A stretch of 64,000 nt of DNA from G963677485 sp942492855 (lineage in GTDB: Bacteria; Armatimonadota; HRBIN16): the NCBI GenBank assembly GCA_942492855.1, contig OW818647.1, positions 744,001 through 808,000 on the forward strand, in the 5' to 3' direction. The notes under the pieces were generated by a model. The model was given only the letters and a program-made list of their open reading frames with translations. It had not been told where the DNA came from and made no database searches. The translations under genes were made by a program, and so were the position numbers. Position 1 is the stretch's first letter; the number at the start of each line of letters is the position of its first letter. This document shows, piece after piece, positions 18,379-26,409 of the stretch.

Positions 18379-18866
18379 CGTCATCATGGACTTCTGCTGG
18401 CTCACCTTGGGCCGCGACCTGGGCCGCTAGAACGTCATCATAGACCTCTGCTGACTCACCAATGGTCGCACCTTGGACTGTTATACCGTCATCATAGACC
18501 TCTACCGCCTCATCATGGGCCGCACCTTAGGCCGTTTTACCGTCATCATAGACCTCTACCGGCTCATCATGGGCCGCACCTTGGGCCGTTTTACCGTCAT
18601 CATAGACCTCTACCGGCTCATCATGGGCCGCACCTTGGGCCGTTTTACCGTCATCATAGACCTCTACCGGCTCATCATGGGCCGCACCTTGGGCCGTTTT
18701 ACCGTCATCATAGACCTCTACCGGCTCATCATGGGCCGCACCTTGGGCCGTTTTACCGTCATCATAGACCTCTACCGGCTCATCATGGGCCGCACCTTGG
18801 GCCGTTTTACCGTCATCATAGACCTCTGGCGGTTCATCATGGGCCGTTATACCGTCATCATGGGCC
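18379..18866. repeat. 54-bp tandem minisatellite, nine units
   Basis: Units begin CGTCATCAT at 18379, 18433, 18487, 18541, 18595, 18649, 18703, 18757 and 18811. The last is shortened to 42 bases. The five units from 18541 to 18810 are almost identical; the outer ones have diverged, as expected of a homogenising array. There are no variable spacers, so it is not a CRISPR. Because 54 is divisible by three, several frames stay open (a His/Pro-rich frame from 18298, another from 18473), but I see no convincing coding evidence. Confidence 0.92.
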
Positions 18867-18939
18867 GGTCACCCGCAGCCTGAACCGCCGATCCGACGGA
18901 TGGGACGAATCGGACCGATGGCCTGACATCTGGGGGCAA

Positions 18940-19202
18940 TGGTGTCGATCACCGGTGACCAGCCACGCTGCCGCGGGTATAGTCACCCACACTCCACCTT
19001 TCCGGGAGCTGACGCTCCGGGAACTGCGTCCAGTGCGGGTTCCTGCACCGCGCGGCTGATCAGTATCGGCCGGCGTCGCTTCGCTCCCGCCGGCGCAGTG
19101 ATGCCCCTGGCACCCGTCGGTCATTACGACTGACCCTGGGTTGTAACAAAGAGAGATCCCATGTCTCAGCTTTCGCATATCCCTAAATCCCATCATGGGT
19201 CG
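18940..19202. repeat. 263-bp direct repeat, right copy
   Basis: Counterpart of 18077-18339. Immediately to its right (19203-19340) comes another family I stretch with a CCCGCTTCAGCGGG hairpin and GTGACTAAACCCGTGGCGG, matching 41150-41280. Confidence 0.88.
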
Positions 19203-19343
19203 CATTGGGGTATCCCCTGCGCCCGCTTGCGGGCAGCGACTGCTTAGCCATGCGGTGAGGGAACCCGCTTCAGCGGGTGACTAAACCCGTGGCGGTCGTG
19301 GCTGATCAGCTACCGAACTGCCGGTCTCAAACCAACCCGGAAG

Positions 19344-19658
19344 CTACCCGGACCTATCGGCTGTCCGCGTAGCGTTGCCAATCTCCCTAGCCCCCACAGA
19401 CCGCTTCCCAGTAAGCCGGTTCGGCGTAGAATACAGGAGGGATTGAAGGGGATGGTTAGGCTTCGGCCCTCTGCCATCTTTGGTCATCTGGTATATATGG
19501 ATCGGCAGCGTCGCGATGCTCTCGCTGATCACCGCCACGCACCGATGCAATGCCGCGATCTGTATCGCCGCATTCGTCGGTCGACCATACTTGTTTACCC
19601 CGCCGATCACCCACGGATCAGCAATTCTCTTTTCCTTGCGCTGCCACGACCATCTCAT
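19344..19658 (-). pseudogene. Truncated HK97-family phage portal protein
   Basis: From the ATG at 19658 (strong GGAGGG 6-8 bases upstream) the first about 85 residues read as the N-terminus of an HK97-type portal protein: Trp-rich start, AALHRCVAVISESIATLPIH, then NHPLQSLLYSTPNRLTG. Intact portals run to about 400 residues. Here the similarity stops near 19388 and the frame ends after about 20 unrelated residues, where family I repeat sequence begins. This is a decayed prophage fragment; no terminase, protease or capsid gene is adjacent. Confidence 0.75.
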
Positions 19659-19700
19659 AAAATGCCCTCCATATACTAGGGGCAAACAATCATAAATGGG

Positions 19701-20789
19701 ATGTGGAGGGTGATAGTAGCTAATGAAGAAGGAATTTATATACAGCGTGTAATACCTATTAAACACGAACTGTGCGAGATATATGTCGTTGTTCGATCAC
19801 GCCCGAGGTATTACATGATGGAAATATCCCTTGATTTATCACCAGACAGAGTAATCGAAATGTGCGGTCAAACAAGCAGAAATTGCATAGATGAACTGCT
19901 GTCACAAATACATAGGTATATAACGGTAGATGAATATATATATCAGAATTATACGGAACCACAAATTATAGCACACATGTTGTCTGAATGGTATTCATCC
20001 ATGTCACCTGCATCACCATCAGATTGGTCATACAGACTAGGTAATATCAGTATTACAGTTGGTGCGGCATTTGCTCATCAGAAACCCAGAGTCAAATGGA
20101 GGACTATGAATAAAAATTGTTCTATTAGAGATCGAAAGGAATATATAGAGCTTGGGGATCTGCTTTTGGTAAATGCTCTCAAGAGTAGCACAGATCGTGA
20201 GAACATCAGATATTACGCGATGTTACTTCAAGCAAAGAAATTGAAGGATGAGACCACGAGTATTAAGCTGCCACAATTCTGCCAACAACAGTATGATTTG
20301 TATCATTTATGGCCCAAGTTTGATTACTATAAAACCGCTGGCTTAACAGGCAGCCGTCGAGTTACTGGACTGGATATGTACAATGCGGCAAAATATCTAG
20401 TCATTGGCCAGGGTGTTTCTGTTACAGCTTGCCCGACTGACCCTGCATCTCATATAGCTCAGTTTGACTACGAGCTATTAATGTTATTGCTGGGTATGGC
20501 AGGTAAGAAATTTACACTAGACGATGAGTGTACTAACGGTTGGAGCCAAGTTATTCGCGACATTATTCTAAACACACATGGATGCCCAATTAAGAACAAG
20601 GGCGATGGGTTTCGGACGATAAACGTACGTGACATAGTAGCAGTAATATCTAAGGATACTTCTTATAGTGTATTGTGTTCACCTTACTGTGAAAATGGAT
20701 CAAACATCAGCACCGAAAACTTCGTACGCGGTGCAACTGAAAGTCCGATCTATACAGTTATGTTTGAAACAACCATATCTGGCTTGTAA
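19701..20789 (+). CDS. AT-rich accessory gene, unknown; possible PD-(D/E)XK-like nuclease
   Basis: A protein of 362 residues with no close family that I can name. Residues about 150-185 read ELGDLLLV, about 17 residues, then YYAMLLQAKKL: an acidic residue followed by a hydrophobic strand with Q-x-K, the spacing seen in Mrr-like members of the PD-(D/E)XK fold. The next stretch (QQQYDLYHLWPKFDY) is also distinctive. The gene is visibly richer in A/T than its neighbours and lies 42 bases from the broken portal gene, so it is probably acquired. The start is uncertain: ATG 19701 or ATG 19815 (GAGG 8 bases upstream). The nuclease call is inference only. Confidence 0.55.
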   Translation: MWRVIVANEEGIYIQRVIPIKHELCEIYVVVRSRPRYYMMEISLDLSPDRVIEMCGQTSRNCIDELLSQIHRYITVDEYIYQNYTEPQIIAHMLSEWYSSMSPASPSDWSYRLGNISITVGAAFAHQKPRVKWRTMNKNCSIRDRKEYIELGDLLLVNALKSSTDRENIRYYAMLLQAKKLKDETTSIKLPQFCQQQYDLYHLWPKFDYYKTAGLTGSRRVTGLDMYNAAKYLVIGQGVSVTACPTDPASHIAQFDYELLMLLLGMAGKKFTLDDECTNGWSQVIRDIILNTHGCPIKNKGDGFRTINVRDIVAVISKDTSYSVLCSPYCENGSNISTENFVRGATESPIYTVMFETTISGL

Positions 20790-21226
20790 ACAGATCTCTT
20801 CTATTGCTTAATAATCGATGCTGGAGGTTAGGGTAATACCTATATCATGACTATCGTGAGAAGGACTAAATCGCAGATGCAACCCCATCTCCTGACTCTC
20901 ATCCGGCTCGCAAGGTTCACGCGTCTCATACACGCTGCGCTTCTTCGTATCGTGGTAAATCAAAGTCCGCTGCAGCTAACCGCTCATGTTTGGCATAACA
21001 GAATCCGAGCACCCCTTAAGCCACTACTGCCTCAGCTGTAAGATGAAATCGGGGAGGGTAATGATTACCCCCTTCGTGTCTTCGCGTGAGAAAATCCCGT
21101 CGTATCATGACATTTGACTTCTACCCCCTGGAAATCCACCAAGAAGGATTCCCAACACCAGACACAGTATATCTACCGTGCAACTGGTAACCATGTCTAT
21201 AGTCTTGCCCACGAATAGGAGTAAAG

Positions 21227-21331
21227 ATGGCTAACCTAGACCGGCAACGAAATCGTCATTTACAAAAGCCTCGACCTCATCGGTATGTGTCTTTCATCTA
21301 TCCTAAAGATCGTATTAGCAAAAATCACTGA
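21227..21331 (+). CDS. Possible 34-residue basic peptide
   Basis: A short frame with a good ribosome-binding site (AGGAG 6 bases before ATG), encoding MANLDRQRNRH... and ending NH. It lies in the 578-base gap between the AT-rich gene and the channel gene. No family is recognised and it may be chance. The rest of 20790-21367 shows only a CTTCGTGTCTTCGCGTGA motif at 21072. Confidence 0.25.
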   Translation: MANLDRQRNRHLQKPRPHRYVSFIYPKDRISKNH

Positions 21332-21367
21332 CCTTCGATCAACAAGTCACCCCTAAGCAAACAGCAG

Positions 21368-22210
21368 ATGATCAACCTACTCAAGACAAGCGTAGAGGAA
21401 TGGAACGCATTCCGTGAACAATACCCTCATGCGAATATCGAACTCCAGGATATTGACTTGCGAGACGCAGACCTCGATGGAGTTAATCTGAGTCATGTGG
21501 ATTTAACAAACGCGAATCTTGATGGCGCATATATGCAGTGCGCTAACATGCAATCGACGATCCTAAATGGAGCGTCATTAACAAGCACATTTCTATACCG
21601 TGCAACCATGAGCCGTGCTGAGTTGTGGGGTGCTGATGCGTCAGATGCATGTTTTCACCAAGCTGAACTAGGTCGCGTGTGTTTGAGAAGTGCGACTATA
21701 TCAGGTGCTGACTTTTCGGAGGCAAGTCTGAAGAAAGCCGACGTGCGTTTCGTTGATTGTAACCAGGCGAGTATGGATGGTCACTATTTCAACGTAGATT
21801 TGGACGGCTGTTTCGGCAATCCAATATTTTTACGAGATGCTCATGACCAAGCATTTATCGATTCTGTTCGCCAGACTAGCGACTATGGCTGGCGCAAGCT
21901 ATTGTTTCGGTTGTGGGCATTTACCAACTACGGACGAAGCATAACCAGAGTGGCCCTATTCGCTGTAATATGCGTTTCAATCTTTGGCGTTCTATATTGC
22001 ATACCTGGGACCACAACCCATATAGGACATTGGATGGATCCTACCCCATTCTATTTCTCAGCTGTGACCTTCACAACTCTAGGGTATGGTGATGTTGCCG
22101 CTAATAGTTTTTTAGGCCAATGTTTGGTTGTGCTCGAAGTCGTGTTCGGTTATGTTACTCTCGGCCTGCTGCTTTCTATCTTGGCAAACCAGATTGCACG
22201 TCGTGCCTAA
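21368..22210 (+). CDS. Pentapeptide-repeat protein fused to a two-helix K+ channel
   Basis: A protein of 280 residues. Residues about 25-150 are pentapeptide repeats of the A(D/N)LxX type (DIDLRDADLDGVNLSHVDLT and following), which fold as a right-handed quadrilateral beta-helix. A linker precedes two membrane helices (about 197-218 and 250-275) flanking a pore loop with TTLGYGD, a K+ selectivity filter (Ion_trans_2 type). The helix probably lies in the cytoplasm and may gate the pore or bind a partner. The ribosome-binding site is weak. The stop lies 49 bases from the convergent gene at 22260. Confidence 0.88.
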   Translation: MINLLKTSVEEWNAFREQYPHANIELQDIDLRDADLDGVNLSHVDLTNANLDGAYMQCANMQSTILNGASLTSTFLYRATMSRAELWGADASDACFHQAELGRVCLRSATISGADFSEASLKKADVRFVDCNQASMDGHYFNVDLDGCFGNPIFLRDAHDQAFIDSVRQTSDYGWRKLLFRLWAFTNYGRSITRVALFAVICVSIFGVLYCIPGTTTHIGHWMDPTPFYFSAVTFTTLGYGDVAANSFLGQCLVVLEVVFGYVTLGLLLSILANQIARRA

Positions 22211-22259
22211 GCCCCCCCAAGCCATCCCAAGGGGCGGTGGCCCGCCCCTGGTGATACCG

Positions 22260-24056
22260 CTACTTGACGCTGTAGCGGTAGTTGAACCGCGCGATCGGGG
22301 CCACGTCACCACTGACGTAGAAGTCCATGATCTCGCCGGGCTTCTGCAGGTTATCGGCCCACTTGAAGTCCACGGTGAAGCCGCTGGCGGTCAGACCCAG
22401 TGCCTTTTTCGGCACCTCCAGCATCAGCCGCATACCCTGCAGACTGTATTCCAGCTTCTGCACGCGCTGCCAGTTCCAACCGCCGGTGCTCTTCTCCAGC
22501 CACATCTCGCCGGTGGCGACATCGCTGCGAACCAGGTAGTCGTAGCCTTCCCAGCCGCTGCCCTTGGTCTGGTTTACATCCAGTAACAGCCAGGTGCCGG
22601 CCGCGTGCGGGGGCATGAGCCGGGTGGTCTCCGCCATGAAATAGAGGTTCTGGCTGTCACGCGCCACCTTCATGGTTGCGAACTGGTTGCGCTGGGTGGC
22701 GTTCGCGTAGTGCGTGCCGTTCTGACCAGGGTAGTCGCGGGGCGAAAGCTCACCCACAGGAACCTTGTACTCCGGTTTAACGCGGTCCCATTGATTGAAC
22801 TCGCCTTCGATATTGATGGTCTGAGCCGCAGATGCCTCGGGTATCGGCGCGGCACCCTTGTATTTACGGATACCGGCCACCATCTGGTTATAGAAGTTAT
22901 CGCCATGGCTGGCTTTAGCCGGCTCGATGTCACGCGAATACTCTTGGTTATACTGGTCCACAAACACCCAGTTCTTGCCGCGCTGCCAACGGCCAGCCCA
23001 CCACTCGTTCCAGCCGGTGATCATCACAAACGGGGCATCCAGCTCATACGCGCGCTGCCACTGCTCCTGGAAGTTGAGCCCCGAGTCGATCGCCTCTTTC
23101 GAGTGGTCGGGAATCATGTTGGCAAATCCGCGCCCGCGGGCGTGGCCGCTGCTCATATCGGCGACCTTGCCGTCGATGGCACTCAGGTTCTGGGCCACGG
23201 CCACGTTCACCTGCTCTGGCACTTTGGGGTCGGTGGTGTAGCCGTAAGGCTGCGGGTAGGTGGCCTCCCAGTGCCATGCGTTCTCGGTGTTCTCCATCAC
23301 CACCGGCCAGTGGGCCCGGCGCAAAGTGAAGAAGTCTTTGTATTCAGCCATCGCGAGCTTGGGGTCGCAGATCATCAGCGGCTTGCCATCCCACATAAAC
23401 CAGAGCGGTTTGTAGAGGCCAGGCTTATACAGGTCGTTGTAAATCTCCTCCGTGGTCTCACCCGCCTTGGTGTTGACCATGAAGCATATCTGCGGGGTCT
23501 GCCCACCCTCTTTGCGTATCTGCGTAAACACCTTGCAGATGGTCATATACACATCTTTATATGTGCCTCTGTTCGTGGTGTCGAAAATCAGCGTATCCAC
23601 ACCAGCTTCAGCCAGCAGTTTAGCATGACGGCGGATAACCCACTCGTCCGTGCTATGGTAATACCCGTAAAGCGGTTCGCCCCAGTAGTAGCTCTGCCCA
23701 TTCCGTGGCGACCAGTATGGCGAGTTGGGGTTATTGAGAACGTTGGGATCTTTGGCCAGTATCTTGGTGAGGTCATACGGGCCGCCGTCCGGGTTGCCTA
23801 CATCACTGGTGTCGTTGTGCCACAGGAAGTAGAAGATGCCGACGAATTTCCCCTCACGTGGTGCGGGCACCTCCCCTTGGAGAGGCAGCTTCCTGCCGAG
23901 TTCATCGATGGCGGGCCATGGGTTGCCTGTGTTCACGGATTTGCCATACATTTTGGGTGTCTTGCCTCCGGATGCTGAGTTGTTGTTTTGGGCCATACTG
24001 CACGACTGCAATAGCAGTGCTGCCGCGGCGGCCAGAAACAGGTGCGTCGCGTTCAT
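22260..24056 (-). CDS. GH99/GH71-like glycoside hydrolase lipoprotein, copy 1
   Basis: A protein of 598 residues. The signal peptide ends in a lipobox (LLLQSC), so it is probably a lipoprotein. Residues about 65-395 form a TIM-barrel region starting GIFYFLWHNDTSDVG, with EAGVDTLIFDTTN and a VMITGWNEWWAG motif (candidate catalytic Glu near residue 350), typical of the GH99/GH71-like clan. Residues about 415-598 form a beta-sandwich carbohydrate-binding domain. Substrate unknown; alpha-mannan or related glycans are precedents. AGAGGTG lies 8 bases before ATG. It is a tandem paralogue of 24522 with high identity throughout. Confidence 0.8.
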   Translation of the reverse strand: MNATHLFLAAAAALLLQSCSMAQNNNSASGGKTPKMYGKSVNTGNPWPAIDELGRKLPLQGEVPAPREGKFVGIFYFLWHNDTSDVGNPDGGPYDLTKILAKDPNVLNNPNSPYWSPRNGQSYYWGEPLYGYYHSTDEWVIRRHAKLLAEAGVDTLIFDTTNRGTYKDVYMTICKVFTQIRKEGGQTPQICFMVNTKAGETTEEIYNDLYKPGLYKPLWFMWDGKPLMICDPKLAMAEYKDFFTLRRAHWPVVMENTENAWHWEATYPQPYGYTTDPKVPEQVNVAVAQNLSAIDGKVADMSSGHARGRGFANMIPDHSKEAIDSGLNFQEQWQRAYELDAPFVMITGWNEWWAGRWQRGKNWVFVDQYNQEYSRDIEPAKASHGDNFYNQMVAGIRKYKGAAPIPEASAAQTINIEGEFNQWDRVKPEYKVPVGELSPRDYPGQNGTHYANATQRNQFATMKVARDSQNLYFMAETTRLMPPHAAGTWLLLDVNQTKGSGWEGYDYLVRSDVATGEMWLEKSTGGWNWQRVQKLEYSLQGMRLMLEVPKKALGLTASGFTVDFKWADNLQKPGEIMDFYVSGDVAPIARFNYRYSVK

Positions 24057-24197
24057 TAGTTATCACCTCTGGTGGCTGTGTCAGATTAGGTTTAGCCGTG
24101 AGGGTGGTGAATACCTTCTGGCTGGGGAGGAGGGATATCATTGCAATCGATTGTGCCTACAGGCGCGGGATGAAAACCGCAAATCATATACGAACCA

Positions 24198-24448
24198 CCG
24201 CGCCCTAAAGGACACGGCTTATTACCCGAAAAGCCGGCTAAAGCCGTCTAAGGTCCGCCGTACGACGCGTTTTAGTAAGCTATTCCATCACACACCCAGG
24301 AGTTAAATTCCGGCGGTTAGTTTAAAGCCGGCTGGGGAGTGCCTTGCCTCGGAATGTGGTGCGGTACTGTACCCAAACCGGTAGAAGGCATCCCGCAGAC
24401 GGCTTCAGCCGGCTTTTCGGGTACGTAGCCGCGTCCTTTAGGGCGCGG
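24198..24448. repeat. Long inverted-repeat element with family B arms
   Basis: A 251-bp element. Left arm 24198-24249 and right arm 24397-24448 are about 52 bases each and nearly perfectly complementary. They begin CCGCGCCCTAAAGGAC and include nested AAGCCGGCTAAAGCCG-type hairpins. The centre (about 150 bases) has no open frame and differs from core A. It lies between the two tandem GH99-like genes. Confidence 0.9.
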
Positions 24449-24480
24449 GGGCGAGGGTTGATATGTGGATAACAGGCAAA

Positions 24481-24508
24481 GGGCGCCCATCCGTTCAGAT
24501 GGACGCCC
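24481..24508 (-). terminator. Hairpin terminator after 24522 gene
   Basis: On the minus strand, GGGCGTCCATC, a TGAACG loop, GATGGGCGCCC, then TTTG. A strong stem with a short U run, about 13 bases past the stop of the gene at 24522. Confidence 0.6.
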
Positions 24509-24521
24509 TCAGAGTGCGCCG

Positions 24522-26315
24522 TTACTTGGCGCTGTAGCGGTAGTTGAAGCGGGCGATCGGGGCCACGTCACCGCTGACGTAGAAGTCAAGAACCTCGCCG
24601 GGTTTCTGCAGGTTATCGGCCCATTTGAAGTCCACGGTGAAGCTGTTCGTGGTTAAGCCAAGGGCCTCTTTCGGGACAGCCACCATCAGCCTGGTGCCCT
24701 GCACGCTGAAATCCAGCTTGTGTACACGCAGCCAGTTCCATCCGCCGGTGCTCTTCTCCAGCCACATCTCACCGGTGGAAGCATCACTGCGCACCAGGTA
24801 GTCGTAGCCTTCCCAGCCGGTTCCTTTGGCCTGGTTGCTGTCCAGGAACAGCCAGGTACCCGCGGCGTGAGGAGCCAGAATGCCGGACATCTCCGCCATG
24901 AAGTAGAGGTAGTTCCCGTCGCGTGCCACTTTCATGCTGGCGAACTGGTTACGCATGGAGTTGTCGGCATAAGAGGTGCCGTTGGAGCCCAGCGATTTGC
25001 GCGGTTTGACCTCGCCAACGGTCTGCTTATACTCAGGCTGAACCCGCGACCACTGGTTGAAGTCGCCGTCAATGTCAATGGTGACAGGTGCTGACGCCTT
25101 AGGCAGCGCCGGTGCGCCCTTATACTTGCGGATGCCGGCGACCATCTGGTTGTAGAAGTTGTCACCGTGGCTGGCCTTCGCCGGTTCGATGTCGCGCGAA
25201 TACTCCTGGTTGTACTGATCGACAAACACCCACTCTTCACCCCAGTGCCATCGGCCAGCCTGCCACTCGTTCCAGCCGGTGATCATCACAAACGGCGGGT
25301 CGAGTTCATACGCACGCTGCCACTGCTCCTGGAAGTTCAGACCGGAGTCGATCGCCTCTTTGGAGTGGTCCAGATAGCCGTTCGCGAAGCCGCGACCGCG
25401 GGCGATTCCGCTGCTCATGTTGGTCACGGAGCCATCCACGGAGCTCAGGTTCGCCGCCACGGAGACGTTGACCTGCTCGGGCACCTTGGGGTCGGTGGTG
25501 TAGCCGTAAGGCTGCGGGTAGGTGGCCTCCCAGTGCCAGGCGTTCTCGGTGTTCTCCATGGTGAAGGGCCAGTGCGCACGCCGCAGCGTGAAGAACTCCT
25601 TGTATTCCGGCAGCGCCTCTTTGGGGTCGCAGATGATCAGAGGTTTACCTTCCCACATGAACCAGAGCGGTTTATACAGGCCCGGCTTATATAGATCGTT
25701 GTAGATTTCCAGCGCAGATTTGCCCGCTTCGGTGTTGACCATGAAGCATATCTGCGGGGTTTGCCCACCCTCTTTTCGTATCTGCGTAAACACCTTACAG
25801 ATGGTCATATACACATCTTTGTAGGTGACCGCATTGGTGGTGTCGAAAATCAGCGTGTCCACTCCGGCCTCCGCCAGCAGTTTGGCATGTCGGCGGATCA
25901 CCCATTCGTCGGTGCTGAGATAATAACCATACAGCGGCTCGCCCCAGTAATAGCTGCGCCCGCTGACCGGTGACCAGTAGGGCGAATCGGGATGCTTCAG
26001 AGCATCAGGGTCTTTTTCCAGAATTTTGGATAGGTCGTAGGGACCACCGTCGGGGTTACCCACGTCGCTAGTGTCGCTATGGACGAGGAAATAGAAGATA
26101 CCCACGAATTTGCCTTCTCGCGGCGCAGGCACTTCACCGTTTAACGGCAGTGTTCGCCCCAGTTCGTCGATGGCGGGCCATGGGTTGCCTGGTATCACTG
26201 AGTTTCCATGCATGGGTTTGAGTTTACCTCCAGATTTTGCGGCATCCGCCGCGTACGCGCAGGATTGCAAGAGAATCGCAAGAGATGCTGCTGCGAGCAT
26301 CAGTTTAGTAAGCAT
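24522..26315 (-). CDS. GH99/GH71-like glycoside hydrolase lipoprotein, copy 2
   Basis: A protein of 597 residues with the same architecture as 22260: lipobox LLQSC near residue 19, barrel with GIFYFLVHSDTSDVG and MITGWNEWQAG, then a C-terminal sandwich ending APIARFNYRYSAK. One clear difference is WNEWQ against WNEWW beside the candidate catalytic Glu, which could alter the subsite. A strong AGGAGG lies about 8 bases before ATG. The order suggests transcription 26315 to 22260, with the palindromic element at 24198 between the copies. Confidence 0.8.
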   Translation of the reverse strand: MLTKLMLAAASLAILLQSCAYAADAAKSGGKLKPMHGNSVIPGNPWPAIDELGRTLPLNGEVPAPREGKFVGIFYFLVHSDTSDVGNPDGGPYDLSKILEKDPDALKHPDSPYWSPVSGRSYYWGEPLYGYYLSTDEWVIRRHAKLLAEAGVDTLIFDTTNAVTYKDVYMTICKVFTQIRKEGGQTPQICFMVNTEAGKSALEIYNDLYKPGLYKPLWFMWEGKPLIICDPKEALPEYKEFFTLRRAHWPFTMENTENAWHWEATYPQPYGYTTDPKVPEQVNVSVAANLSSVDGSVTNMSSGIARGRGFANGYLDHSKEAIDSGLNFQEQWQRAYELDPPFVMITGWNEWQAGRWHWGEEWVFVDQYNQEYSRDIEPAKASHGDNFYNQMVAGIRKYKGAPALPKASAPVTIDIDGDFNQWSRVQPEYKQTVGEVKPRKSLGSNGTSYADNSMRNQFASMKVARDGNYLYFMAEMSGILAPHAAGTWLFLDSNQAKGTGWEGYDYLVRSDASTGEMWLEKSTGGWNWLRVHKLDFSVQGTRLMVAVPKEALGLTTNSFTVDFKWADNLQKPGEVLDFYVSGDVAPIARFNYRYSAK

Positions 26316-26409
26316 ACATTGCCTCCTGTGATTGCAGTGCGTTCATGAAGTATAGTTAGTTTCTAGGGTGTGGAATCCCTGCAAACTCATCCTGCCATAC
26401 CGGGATATC

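Noticed and set aside
18379..18866. CRISPR array
   Set aside because: Units are contiguous and near identical over all 54 bases, with no unique spacers and no cas genes.
18298..19059. His/Pro-rich 253-codon gene
   Set aside because: Open only because the 54-bp unit length is a multiple of 3; another frame is equally open and no known domain is present. Kept only as a possibility.
20847..21041. 64-codon frame
   Set aside because: No ribosome-binding site, no homology, unremarkable composition.
22605..23978. Long open frame on the plus strand (457 codons)
   Set aside because: It is a shadow of the GH99-like gene on the other strand, with no family motif or ribosome-binding site.
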